A stretch of 32,857 nt of DNA, from positions 1 to 32,857 of the forward strand of contig NZ_LACH01000030.1 in the NCBI RefSeq assembly GCF_000968015.1, written 5' to 3'. The stretch is from Pseudomonas fluorescens. GTDB taxonomy: Bacteria > Pseudomonadota > Gammaproteobacteria > Pseudomonadales > Pseudomonadaceae. The position numbers and the translations under genes were made by a program. Position 1 is the first letter of the stretch. Each line of letters starts with the position of its first letter. Shown here one piece after another: positions 8,392 to 16,047 of this stretch. The notes beneath the pieces are model-generated. The model ran no database searches and was not told where the DNA came from. It saw nothing but the letters and a program-made list of their open reading frames with translations.

Positions 8392-10712
8392 CAGGCCTGC
8401 GCCTTCTGCCAGCCTTGCAGCTGATAGCGAACCGGCAGGTTGCGGATGCGCTTGCCGGTGGCGGCAAAAATTGCATTGCACAGTGCTGGCGCAATCGGTG
8501 GCACGCCCGGTTCCCCGACACCGCCCAGTGGCACATTGCCTGGCGGTGTGACCAGATGAACCGCAACTTCCTTCGGCGCCAGCGACATGCGCGCCACTTC
8601 GTACATGTGGAAGTTGTCCTGCTGGACCTTGCCGTCCTTGAAGCTGATTTCCCCCAGCACCGCGTTGCCCAGGCCCATGACACAGGCGCCTTCGAACTGC
8701 GCACGAATTCGCTCGGGGTTGATCTGCGGACCGCAATCCACCGCGATGTCGGCCTTGTGCACGATCAGCGTGCCGTCGTCTTTGACTTCAACCTCGATCA
8801 CCGCCGCCACATAGGTCACGAAGCTGTAATGCACCGCCAGACCCAGGCCTCGGCCTTTGGGCAACTCGCGCCCCCAACCGGAAGCTTTGGCGGCGGTTTC
8901 CAGCACCGTGCGCAGACGTGCGGTGTCGATCGGATAACGCTCGGGTGATTCGCCGTAGTTCCACTCTTCACTCAACGTGCGCGGATCGATCTGGCGGTCC
9001 GGGCCGAGCAATTTGATCTGGTACTTGAGCGGATCCTGGCCGGCCTTGTGCGCCAGTTCATCGACAAAGCTCTGAATCGCAAAACCGTGAGGAATGTTCG
9101 ACACCGAGCGATACCAGCCGACGCGGGTATGGACCGTCGCTTCCGGGTTTTCCAGGCGCACGTTAGGAATCGCGTAAGCCATGTTGGTAAAGCCCATGCC
9201 CAGCTCGAAGGCCGCCTCGTGGTTCATGCCCGGCGCAAACAGCGCGGTGATGCTCGGCGCCACGGTGCGGTGCAACCAACCGGACGGCAGGCCGTCCTTG
9301 TTCAGGCTGGCTTTCAGGTACTCGGCCGACACCGTGTGGAAATAGGAACAGTGGATGTCGTCTTCACGGGTCCATTGCACCCGCACCGCCTTGCCGGGGA
9401 ATTCCTTGGCAAGGATGGCCGCTTCGATAATGAAGTCAGGCTTGGATTTACGACCGAAACCGCCGCCCAACAAAGTGACGTTAAAAGTGACGTTATCGAA
9501 CGGGATGCCGAGGCGTTCGCCAATGCGTTCGCGGGTGACTTGGGGAGCCTGGCTTGGGGCCCAGGCTTCGCACACGCCGTCCTTGAAACGGGCGATGGCG
9601 ACCATCGGTTCCATAGGCGCTTGCGTGAGGTGCGGCAGGTAATAGGAGGCTTCCAAGATGCTGTCGGCGCTGCCCATCGCTTCATCGATGTTGCCGGTAT
9701 TGCGCACCACTTTGCCGGGCTTGAGGGATGCAGCCTCAATTTCCTTGCGGTAGGCGATCGAGTCATAACTGGCGTTAGGGCCGTCATCCCACTCGATTTT
9801 CAGTGCTTCGCGGCCCTTGATCGCCGCCCAGGTATTGCTGGCGACCACGGCCACGCCGCCCAACGGCTGAAACTCCGACGGCAGAGGATGGCCTTCGATC
9901 TGCACAACCTTGATCACGCCCGGGACTTTCATCGCCGCGCTGGAGTCGACGGACTTGACCTTGCCGCCGTACACCGCAGGACGTGCAATGGTGGCGTAGA
10001 GCATGCCGTCGAAATGTACGTCTGCACCGTAAATGGCGCGGCCATTGACGATGTCGGCACCGTCGATGGCCTTGGTGCCTTCCTTGCCGATGTAGCGATA
10101 TTCCGACGGCTGTTTGAGCCGCAGACTGTCACGCGCCGGCACCGCCAGCGCACCGGCCGCAGCGGCCAAGGCGCCGTAACCCAGCTCACGACCGGTCGGT
10201 TGGTGAATGACTTTATGCAGTTGCGCGCGGCATTCGCTGACCGGCACTTTCCACTGCTCGGCCGCGGCTTGTTCGAGCATGGTCCGCGCGGCAGCACCGC
10301 AGCGACGCATCGGCTCGAACCAGTGGCGCATGCTGCGCGAGCCATCGGTGTCCTGGTTGCCGAAGCGCACTTCGTCGCCCGGCGCCTGTTGCACCTTCAT
10401 CATCGCCCAGTCGGCTTCCAGTTCATCGGCCACCACCATCGTCAGGCTGGTGCGCACACCCTGGCCCATCTCCGAACGGTTGCAGACCACGGTCACCGTG
10501 CCGTCAGTTGCGATGCTGACGTACACCTTGGGATCGTCGATCCAGCCGTTGGGCATGCCATCGGCGCCAAACTTCTTCTCTTTCTCGGCAGCGAAAGCGT
10601 CTTGCCAGCCCCAACTCGCCACCAGAACCAACGCACTGGCGGCACCGACACCCTTGAGGAAACCACGGCGACTGAGGTTGCTCAGCGCGAAATCATTCGG
10701 TAACTGGCTCAT
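8391..10712 (-). CDS. Tat-exported Moco-binding subunit of a xanthine dehydrogenase-family oxidoreductase (IorB-like)
   Basis: This 773-residue catalytic subunit resembles isoquinoline 1-oxidoreductase and aldehyde dehydrogenase large subunits. The start at 10712 exposes a twin-arginine signal (LSRRGFLKG, Arg15/Arg16, then a hydrophobic Ala/Val stretch), so the folded, cofactor-loaded enzyme is probably exported to the periplasm. Moco-contact motifs are [20 protein letters not shown] and, near the C-terminus, GVGEPG with the glutamate expected to act as catalytic base. It lies two bases after the 2Fe-2S subunit stop. No FAD subunit is present and no cytochrome c is encoded in the operon, so the electron acceptor is not known. 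Substrate class (aldehyde or N-heterocycle) cannot be decided from sequence. Confidence 0.9.
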   Translation of the reverse strand: MSQLPNDFALSNLSRRGFLKGVGAASALVLVASWGWQDAFAAEKEKKFGADGMPNGWIDDPKVYVSIATDGTVTVVCNRSEMGQGVRTSLTMVVADELEADWAMMKVQQAPGDEVRFGNQDTDGSRSMRHWFEPMRRCGAAARTMLEQAAAEQWKVPVSECRAQLHKVIHQPTGRELGYGALAAAAGALAVPARDSLRLKQPSEYRYIGKEGTKAIDGADIVNGRAIYGADVHFDGMLYATIARPAVYGGKVKSVDSSAAMKVPGVIKVVQIEGHPLPSEFQPLGGVAVVASNTWAAIKGREALKIEWDDGPNASYDSIAYRKEIEAASLKPGKVVRNTGNIDEAMGSADSILEASYYLPHLTQAPMEPMVAIARFKDGVCEAWAPSQAPQVTRERIGERLGIPFDNVTFNVTLLGGGFGRKSKPDFIIEAAILAKEFPGKAVRVQWTREDDIHCSYFHTVSAEYLKASLNKDGLPSGWLHRTVAPSITALFAPGMNHEAAFELGMGFTNMAYAIPNVRLENPEATVHTRVGWYRSVSNIPHGFAIQSFVDELAHKAGQDPLKYQIKLLGPDRQIDPRTLSEEWNYGESPERYPIDTARLRTVLETAAKASGWGRELPKGRGLGLAVHYSFVTYVAAVIEVEVKDDGTLIVHKADIAVDCGPQINPERIRAQFEGACVMGLGNAVLGEISFKDGKVQQDNFHMYEVARMSLAPKEVAVHLVTPPGNVPLGGVGEPGVPPIAPALCNAIFAATGKRIRNLPVRYQLQGWQKAQA

Positions 10713-10714
10713 GC

Positions 10715-11179
10715 CTAGGCCTCCTTCAGGTGAGTGGATGCCTGGCGGATGGCGGTCTTGATGCGGTTGTAAGTGCCGCAGCGGCAAATATTGCCGACCA
10801 TTGCCTCTTCGATCTGTTCGTCGCTAGGGTTCGGGTTGGTCTTGAGCAGTGCCGTGGCAGACATGATCTGCCCGCCCTGACAGAAACCGCACTGAGCCAC
10901 GGCGGTGTCGAGCCAGGCTTGCTGGACGACTTGCCCGACCGGGTCGGCGTGCAGGTTGTCGATGGTGGTGACGTTCTGGCCCACAACCGAACCAATCGGC
11001 GTGATGCAACTGCGCGCCGGGGCGCCTTCGATATGAATGGTGCAGGCGCCGCACAGGCCCATGCCGCAGCCAAATTTGGTGCCGTTGTAACCGGCCACGT
11101 CGCGAATTGCCCAGAGCAGCGGCATGTCCTCGGTGACATCGAGTTGATGGTCTTGACCATTGAGCTTCAGGGTAATCAT
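10715..11179 (-). CDS. 2Fe-2S subunit of the molybdenum hydroxylase (IorA-like)
   Basis: The 154-residue electron-transfer subunit has two [2Fe-2S] domains. The plant-ferredoxin-type cluster is at Cys38, 43, 46 and 58 (GCGMGLCGAC...C) and the four-helix type at Cys97, 100, 132 and 134 (CGFC...CRC). It passes electrons from the Moco subunit encoded next. It has no Tat signal, so if the partner is exported this subunit must travel with it. ATG 11179 (MITLKLNGQ) fits the family N-terminus; an upstream in-frame TTG at 11218 is less likely, though no strong ribosome site marks either. First gene of the operon iorA-iorB-xdhC-mocA. Confidence 0.92.
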   Translation of the reverse strand: MITLKLNGQDHQLDVTEDMPLLWAIRDVAGYNGTKFGCGMGLCGACTIHIEGAPARSCITPIGSVVGQNVTTIDNLHADPVGQVVQQAWLDTAVAQCGFCQGGQIMSATALLKTNPNPSDEQIEEAMVGNICRCGTYNRIKTAIRQASTHLKEA

Positions 11180-11317
11180 GGGCACGCCCGCATAGTTATT
11201 GGTTATGGGGTCGAGCAATCTGCCGCCTGGGGTTGGCGGTTGGCATCACACAGATCGGCTCAGGCTAATGAGGCTCTCTTATGCGGACGGTGGCGTCTGC
11301 ATCGGGCCTTTGATGGA

Positions 11318-11329
11318 GCAAACGTTTGC
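11318..11329. promoter_or_regulatory. Perfect 12-bp palindrome, LacI/PurR-type operator
   Basis: GCAAACGTTTGC is a perfect palindrome with the central CG typical of LacI-family operators; it equals the core of the E. coli PurR box (ACGCAAACGTTTGCGT). It lies 138 bases upstream of the 2Fe-2S subunit start and about 38 bases from the murB terminator, so it most likely regulates the molybdenum hydroxylase operon. No LacI-type gene is in the window. Confidence 0.5.
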
Positions 11330-11362
11330 ATCGTTAGGTGGCTAAGTTAACTCAGCATTAAC

Positions 11363-11399
11363 AAAAAAGCCCTGCACCGTTAAACGTGTGCAGGGCTTT
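11363..11399 (-). terminator. Terminator of the comEC-murB operon
   Basis: The 12-bp stem AAAGCCCTGCAC / GTGCAGGGCTTT (11367-11378, 11388-11399), read on the minus strand, is followed by T's (the A-run at 11363-11368). It lies 25 bases past the murB stop. The rest of the 11180-11423 gap holds the palindrome at 11318 and the unmarked promoter of the molybdenum operon. Confidence 0.9.
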
Positions 11400-11423
11400 G
11401 AAATCAGTCTTGAAAGCGTAGCC

Positions 11424-12443
11424 TCAATACCGATTGGGCTCCATTTCCAGGTCGACATGGAAACGTTCTGAAATGTCTTTCTGGATGCGTTGCGCCAGGC
11501 TCAGCAATTGCAGACCCGTCGCGTTGCCGTAGTTGACCAGCACCAGCGCCTGCAATTTATGCACGCCGGCGTCGGCATCACGGAAACCTTTCCAGCCGGC
11601 CCGTTCGATCAGCCAGCCCGCCGCCAATTTCATCTGCCCGTCGGGTTGCGCATAGGCCACCAGATCCGGGTATTCACCTTTGAGTTGCGCGACAAGCGCC
11701 GCTGGCACCAATGGATTCTTGAAGAAGCTGCCGGCATTGCCGAGCACTGCCGGGTCCGGAAGCTTTTCGTTGCGGATGCTGCAAATCGCCTGGCTGACAT
11801 CGGTAGCGCTCGGGTGATCGATGCCTTGCTCGGTCAGGCGCTGACGCACCGGGCCGTACTCCAGATGCAGGTGCGCGGAGCGGTCCAGGATGAAACGTAC
11901 CCGCAGGATCAACCAACGCCCCGGTTCCTGCTTGAACAAGCTGTCGCGGTAAGCGAAGTTGCATTCTTCCAGGGTGAAATCCCGCAAGTCGCCAGTCTGA
12001 CGATCCAGCGCGGTCAGGCCGGCGAACACGTCCTTGATCTCCACGCCATAGGCGCCGATGTTCTGCATCGGTGCCGCACCGACTGTGCCGGGAATCAGGC
12101 TGAGGTTTTCCAGGCCCGACAACCCCTGCGCCAGGGTGTGCTGCACGAACGGATGCCAAGGCTCGCCGGCCTCGGCTTCGATCACGACCTTGCTGCCATC
12201 ATCACTCAGGATACGAATCCCGCGCGTGGCCATGCGCAGCACCAGCGACTGGATATCGGCCGTCAGCAGCAAATTGCTGCCACCGCCAATCACCAGCAGC
12301 GGCACGTCATGTTCCACCGCATAGGCCAGGGCTTCACGCACGTCGGCATCGCTGTGGGCCTCGGCAAACAGCCGGGCCTGAACATCGACGCCAAAGGTGT
12401 TGAACGGTTTGAGCGAAACCCGGGGTTGAACCTGCAAACTCAT
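11424..12443 (-). CDS. murB: UDP-N-acetylenolpyruvoylglucosamine reductase MurB
   Basis: This 339-residue cytoplasmic flavoenzyme reduces UDP-GlcNAc-enolpyruvate to UDP-MurNAc with NADPH, an early step of peptidoglycan synthesis. The FAD-binding N-terminal domain shows NTFGVD and VIGGGSNLLL (about residues 51-60), and GTVGAAPMQNIGAYG lies near 119-133. The catalytic proton donor is Ser239 in NAGSFFKNP, and the catalytic Glu is near the C-terminus (LEMEPNRY). Length and the tyrosine-containing insertion mark the E. coli-like type I form. It overlaps the phosphatase gene by four bases and is the last gene of the envelope operon. Confidence 0.97.
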   Translation of the reverse strand: MSLQVQPRVSLKPFNTFGVDVQARLFAEAHSDADVREALAYAVEHDVPLLVIGGGSNLLLTADIQSLVLRMATRGIRILSDDGSKVVIEAEAGEPWHPFVQHTLAQGLSGLENLSLIPGTVGAAPMQNIGAYGVEIKDVFAGLTALDRQTGDLRDFTLEECNFAYRDSLFKQEPGRWLILRVRFILDRSAHLHLEYGPVRQRLTEQGIDHPSATDVSQAICSIRNEKLPDPAVLGNAGSFFKNPLVPAALVAQLKGEYPDLVAYAQPDGQMKLAAGWLIERAGWKGFRDADAGVHKLQALVLVNYGNATGLQLLSLAQRIQKDISERFHVDLEMEPNRY

Positions 12444-12904
12444 AACCGTCCCTTCAATTCGATCACCAGCAAATCACTGGCGCGCTCGATCAGGTCCAGC
12501 ACCTGCTCGAAGCCTTGGTCGCCGTCGTAGTACGGATCCGGTACTTCATCGATTTCCGACTGGTAGCGACGCAGGAACAGGTCCAACTCGGCCTTGCCCC
12601 TGGCCGGTTGCATGGCCTTGAGATTGCGCAGGTTGCTGTGATCCATCGCCAGAATCAGGTCGTAGGTGGAGAAATCGGCGCGGGACACTTGCTGGGCGCG
12701 CTGAGCGGACAGGTCATAACCGCGCCGCTTGGCCGCCGCCTGACTGCGCTTGTCCGGGGCCTTGCCGACGTGCCAGTCACCGGTGCCGGCGGAGGCAACT
12801 TCGATTTGATCGGCCAGCCCCGCTTCGCGCAATTTGTGTCGTAGCACGCCTTCGGCCGTGGGTGAACGGCAGATGTTGCCCAGGCAGACAAACAAAACCC
12901 GCAT
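12440..12904 (-). CDS. Low molecular weight protein-tyrosine phosphatase
   Basis: This 154-residue phosphatase has the P-loop CLGNICR with nucleophile Cys7 and Arg13 right at the N-terminus, and the general acid Asp123 in DPYYDG. Family members such as Wzb dephosphorylate tyrosine kinases that control surface polysaccharide; others act on small molecules. No tyrosine kinase gene is nearby, so its partner is unknown. It overlaps kdsB by one base and murB by four, and its conserved place in this operon suggests a link to envelope growth. That link is inference. Confidence 0.93.
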   Translation of the reverse strand: MRVLFVCLGNICRSPTAEGVLRHKLREAGLADQIEVASAGTGDWHVGKAPDKRSQAAAKRRGYDLSAQRAQQVSRADFSTYDLILAMDHSNLRNLKAMQPARGKAELDLFLRRYQSEIDEVPDPYYDGDQGFEQVLDLIERASDLLVIELKGRL

Positions 12905-13668
12905 CAGACCTCCAGCAGGCGACGAACGCGCTCAAGGTCTTCGACAGTATCGACGCCGGTGGGCGGTGCAATCAGCGCGTCGGCGACGTGAATCCGCACG
13001 CCGTGCCACAGGGCACGCAGTTGTTCCAGGGATTCGGTATTTTCCAGCCAGCACGGGCCCCAGCTGACGAAGTCATGCAGGAAACCGGCGCGGTAGGCAT
13101 AGATGCCGATGTGGCGGCGATAAGGCACGCCTTCCGGCAATTGCTCGCGGCTTTTGGCGAACGCGTCGCGGGCCCACGGCAACGTGGCACGACTGAAGGT
13201 CAGCGCCAGGCCATTAAGATCGCTGACGACCTTGACCACGTTGGGATTGAACAGGGTTTCCACGTCTTCGATCGGCTCGGCCAGCGTGGCCATGCGCGCT
13301 TCGGTGTGGGCGGCCAGGTTGGCGGCCACCTGATCGATCACACTTGGTGGGATCAGCGGCTCGTCACCCTGAACGTTGACCACAATGGCGTCGGGCGCCA
13401 GGCCCAGCTTCGCGGCGACTTCGGCCAAACGGTCGGTGCCGGAATTGTGATCTTCGCGGGTCAGCACCACTTCAGCGCCAAACCCGTTGCAGGCCTCGAC
13501 GATGCGCGCATCGTCAGTGGCAACCACCACGCGTTGGGCGCTGCTTTTGCTCGCCTGTTCCCAGACGTGCTGGATCATCGGCTTGCCGGCGATCAGCAGC
13601 AGCGGTTTGCCCGGCAAACGGGTGGAGGCGTAACGCGATGGAATGACAACGGTAAAGGCTGTGGTCAT
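12904..13668 (-). CDS. kdsB: CMP-Kdo synthetase KdsB
   Basis: The 254-residue 3-deoxy-manno-octulosonate cytidylyltransferase activates Kdo with CTP for addition to lipid A. The CTP-binding N-terminus is [17 protein letters not shown] (about residues 7-23). The metal-binding motif [11 protein letters not shown] is near 98-108, and RHIGIYAYR lies near 165. Length is normal for the family (about 250). It overlaps the Trm112-like gene by four bases. It acts in the same pathway as LpxK, two genes upstream: LpxK produces lipid IVA, the acceptor of CMP-Kdo-derived sugar. Confidence 0.96.
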   Translation of the reverse strand: MTTAFTVVIPSRYASTRLPGKPLLLIAGKPMIQHVWEQASKSSAQRVVVATDDARIVEACNGFGAEVVLTREDHNSGTDRLAEVAAKLGLAPDAIVVNVQGDEPLIPPSVIDQVAANLAAHTEARMATLAEPIEDVETLFNPNVVKVVSDLNGLALTFSRATLPWARDAFAKSREQLPEGVPYRRHIGIYAYRAGFLHDFVSWGPCWLENTESLEQLRALWHGVRIHVADALIAPPTGVDTVEDLERVRRLLEV

Positions 13669-13850
13669 TTATCCAGACGCTCATCGGTGGTCAGGGTGCG
13701 GGCTTCGGTTTCGAGCATCACCGGGATGCCGTCGCGAATCGGGTAAGCCAGGCCTGCGCCCTTGCTGATCAGCTCGGTTTTGTCGGCACTGAGCTTGAGC
13801 GGGCCTTTGCAGACCGGGCAAGCGAGGATATCGAGCAATTTGGTGTCCAT
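13665..13850 (-). CDS. Trm112/YcaR family small protein
   Basis: This 61-residue protein matches E. coli Yca[15 protein letters not shown] at the N-terminus and [16 protein letters not shown] toward the C-terminus. Only two cysteines (CPVC) remain, so a single-chain zinc knuckle is unlikely. ATG 13850 is chosen over ATG 13856 because AGGGA then sits five bases upstream; the earlier ATG would leave no spacing. Function in bacteria is not established. Its fixed place between lpxK and kdsB suggests coupling to lipid A or Kdo synthesis, or simply conserved operon order. Confidence 0.92.
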   Translation of the reverse strand: MDTKLLDILACPVCKGPLKLSADKTELISKGAGLAYPIRDGIPVMLETEARTLTTDERLDK

Positions 13851-13875
13851 GAGCATTCCCTGGATAAAAACGGAT

Positions 13876-14886
13876 TTAAGGCAAAAGACGAGCCGGCAAC
13901 AGGCGCATCAACTGCGTATCGAACCAGGCCACGAAGGCCGGCGATGGCGCAGCATCGACCGCCAGGTACCACCAATCGGCGGCGGCGAAGGCACGGCACT
14001 TCACCGCGTCCTTTTCGGTCATCACCAACGGCAATGACGGTGTGAAATTCAAGGCCTGCACGCTGTATTCGGCGTGGTCGGCAAACGCATGCGGCACTGG
14101 CTGCCAGTGTAGCGTTTCGAGGGTTGTGAAGAAACGTTGCGGATTGCCGATCCCGGCCACGGCGTGCAACGCCTGGCCTGCGGGAAAGTGATCGAGGGGA
14201 CGCCGCTCGCCGCTGTGCAGATTGATCAATTCGGTGGGTTGAAGCTGGAAGGCAAAACCGCCGTCGCGATCGGCATCGGCACCGTTGTACAGCACCGCGT
14301 CGACGCTTTGCAGGCGCTCGGCCGGTTCGCGCAACGGCCCGGCGGGCAGGCAACGCTGGTTGCCCAAGCCGCGGGCTGCATCGATCAGCACCAGCTCAAG
14401 GTCCCGGGCAAGACGGTAATGCTGCATGCCGTCGTCGGACAGGATCAGGTCCAGTGGCTCACTCGCCAGCAGCGCTTTGACGGCGCTGCTACGGTCCGGG
14501 TCGATCATCAACGGAACACCGGTGCGCTGGACGATCAACAGCGGTTCGTCGCCTGCGATATCGGCGCTTTGATCCGCCTCAACCCGCCACGGCAGTTGCG
14601 GTGGTTTGGCGCCGTAACCGCGGCTGACCACGCCGACCCGCAGGCCACTGCGCTGGCAGTGCTGGATCATCCAGAGAATCAGCGGCGTCTTGCCGGTGCC
14701 GCCGACGGTGATGTTACCGACTACGATCAGCGGCACTGGCGGTTGATAGATCTCGCCCTCACCCGCCAGAAAACGCTTGCGCTTGTTATTGACCACGCGC
14801 CGATACAGCCACTCCAGCGGCTGCAACAGCTTCAGGGCCGGATGACCCTGGTACCACGCGGCGAGCAAGCGGTCGGACATGGCCAT
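13876..14886 (-). CDS. lpxK: Tetraacyldisaccharide 4'-kinase LpxK
   Basis: The 336-residue membrane-associated kinase phosphorylates the 4' position of the lipid A disaccharide to give lipid IVA. A P-loop lies at about residues 57-68 ([12 protein letters not shown]), followed by the family motif [12 protein letters not shown] and LPAGPLREP. The N-terminal segment [15 protein letters not shown] is the membrane-contact helix typical of LpxK. The start shares one base with the exbD stop (TGATG); ATG 14880, two codons later, is an alternative. In E. coli msbA precedes lpxK, while here that slot holds an ExbB/ExbD pair. Confidence 0.96.
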   Translation of the reverse strand: MAMSDRLLAAWYQGHPALKLLQPLEWLYRRVVNNKRKRFLAGEGEIYQPPVPLIVVGNITVGGTGKTPLILWMIQHCQRSGLRVGVVSRGYGAKPPQLPWRVEADQSADIAGDEPLLIVQRTGVPLMIDPDRSSAVKALLASEPLDLILSDDGMQHYRLARDLELVLIDAARGLGNQRCLPAGPLREPAERLQSVDAVLYNGADADRDGGFAFQLQPTELINLHSGERRPLDHFPAGQALHAVAGIGNPQRFFTTLETLHWQPVPHAFADHAEYSVQALNFTPSLPLVMTEKDAVKCRAFAAADWWYLAVDAAPSPAFVAWFDTQLMRLLPARLLP

Positions 14887-15317
14887 CAGGGCGCGGGCGG
14901 CGCCGCCTCGACTGTGGTCATGCGCAGGTGGCTGAAACCGAGTTTGCCGGCGGCGTCCATGGCGGTGACGACAGACTGATGCTGAGTCTTGCCGTCAGCG
15001 CTGATAGACAGCGGCAAGTTGGTGTCGCCACTGGATTCTTTCTGCAGCGCGTCCATCAACGTGGCCAGATCGTTTTTCGGCAACAATTGGTTGTTCACCG
15101 AGAATACGCCCTCGGCACTGATGGCAACGTCCAGATGCTTGACCTGCTGGTCTTCGGCAGGTGAACCGCTGACCGCTTCCGGCAGATCGACACGCAATTG
15201 GGTTTCACGGGTAAAGGTAGTGGTCACGACGAAAAACAGCAGCAAGATAAACACCACGTCAATCAGCGACGCGAGGTTGATGTCTACCGTTTCCCGCGGT
15301 TTGCGGCGGAATTTCAC
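14886..15317 (-). CDS. ExbD/TolR family biopolymer transport protein
   Basis: This 143-residue single-pass protein has a short basic N-terminus, one transmembrane helix at about residues 14-35 ([16 protein letters not shown]) and a periplasmic domain. Asp20 in the helix is the conserved proton-relay aspartate of ExbD/TolR. It is expected to form a proton-driven motor with the ExbB-like protein encoded just upstream (ATGA overlap of four bases). No TonB or TolA partner is encoded in this operon, so what the motor drives is unknown; the neighbours point to lipid A or LPS. Confidence 0.92.
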   Translation of the reverse strand: MKFRRKPRETVDINLASLIDVVFILLLFFVVTTTFTRETQLRVDLPEAVSGSPAEDQQVKHLDVAISAEGVFSVNNQLLPKNDLATLMDALQKESSGDTNLPLSISADGKTQHQSVVTAMDAAGKLGFSHLRMTTVEAAPPAP

Positions 15318-15949
15318 GCTTTGCCCCCATTCAGGTCAACATCACGGTCACCCTGTACCACCTCGACCAGTTTGATCGCTTCCTGCTCCATGCCCACCAC
15401 CAGTTCATCGATCCGGCGTTGCAGGAACCGGTGGAAGAATACCGCCGGAATACCGACCATCAGGCCCGCAGCCGTGGTGATCAGGGCCTTGGAAATACCA
15501 CCGGCCAGCACCGCAGCGTTAGTGCCCATGCCCGTGCCCATGAACGCGCTGAAAATATCGATCATGCCAAGCACCGTACCCAACAGGCCCAGCAACGGGG
15601 CCATGGCGGCGATGGTCCCCAGCGCATTGATGTAGCGCTCGAGCTCGTGGATGACCCGCGCAGCAGCCTCTTCGATGCACTCTTTCATGATCTCGCGACC
15701 ATGTTTGGAGTTCGCCAGGCCAGCGGCCAGGATTTCACCCAAAGGCGAGTTGGCGCGCAGTTCCTTGAGTTTTTCCTTATTGAGCTGCTTGTCCTTGATC
15801 CAGACCCAGACTTGCCCGAGCAAATGTTCCGGGGTCACACGGCTGGCACGCAGGGTCCAGAGACGCTCAGCGACGATTGCCATGGCCGCGATGGAACTCA
15901 GAATGATCGGCAGCATCATCCAGCCGCCGGATTTGACCAATTCCCACAC
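15314..15949 (-). CDS. MotA/TolQ/ExbB family proton channel protein
   Basis: This 211-residue three-pass protein has transmembrane segments at about residues 9-28, 110-140 and 155-178, the last two with the small-residue-rich sequences LLGLLGTVLGMI and ITTAAGLMVGIPA typical of ExbB/TolQ. The GTG at 15949 (VWELVKSGGW) is chosen because GAGGGGG lies eight bases upstream. A GTG at 15979 would add ten residues but has no ribosome site. It partners with the ExbD-like protein translated next. It is separated from comEC by a 98-base gap containing a hairpin. Confidence 0.9.
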   Translation of the reverse strand: MWELVKSGGWMMLPIILSSIAAMAIVAERLWTLRASRVTPEHLLGQVWVWIKDKQLNKEKLKELRANSPLGEILAAGLANSKHGREIMKECIEEAAARVIHELERYINALGTIAAMAPLLGLLGTVLGMIDIFSAFMGTGMGTNAAVLAGGISKALITTAAGLMVGIPAVFFHRFLQRRIDELVVGMEQEAIKLVEVVQGDRDVDLNGGKA

Positions 15950-16003
15950 AGTGTCAGCCCCCTCGAAAAAGTGCGCCACTCTAACATAGGGGGTGAGCGC
16001 ACC

Positions 16004-16035
16004 GAAGACCGTGATGTCGCATCCAGTCGGTCTTC
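16004..16035 (-). other. Hairpin between comEC and exbB
   Basis: GAAGACCG (16004-16011) and CGGTCTTC (16028-16035) form a perfect 8-bp stem, with a second GATG/CATC stem inside. There is no T-run, so it is not a standard terminator. It could protect or process the mRNA between comEC and the downstream essential genes. Confidence 0.45.
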
Positions 16036-16047
16036 AATCACTCCGGG

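Noticed and set aside
9048..10703. A 551-residue plus-strand open frame opposite the Moco subunit gene
   Set aside because: It is a shadow frame from GC-rich third positions; the minus strand encodes a complete Moco enzyme with Tat signal.
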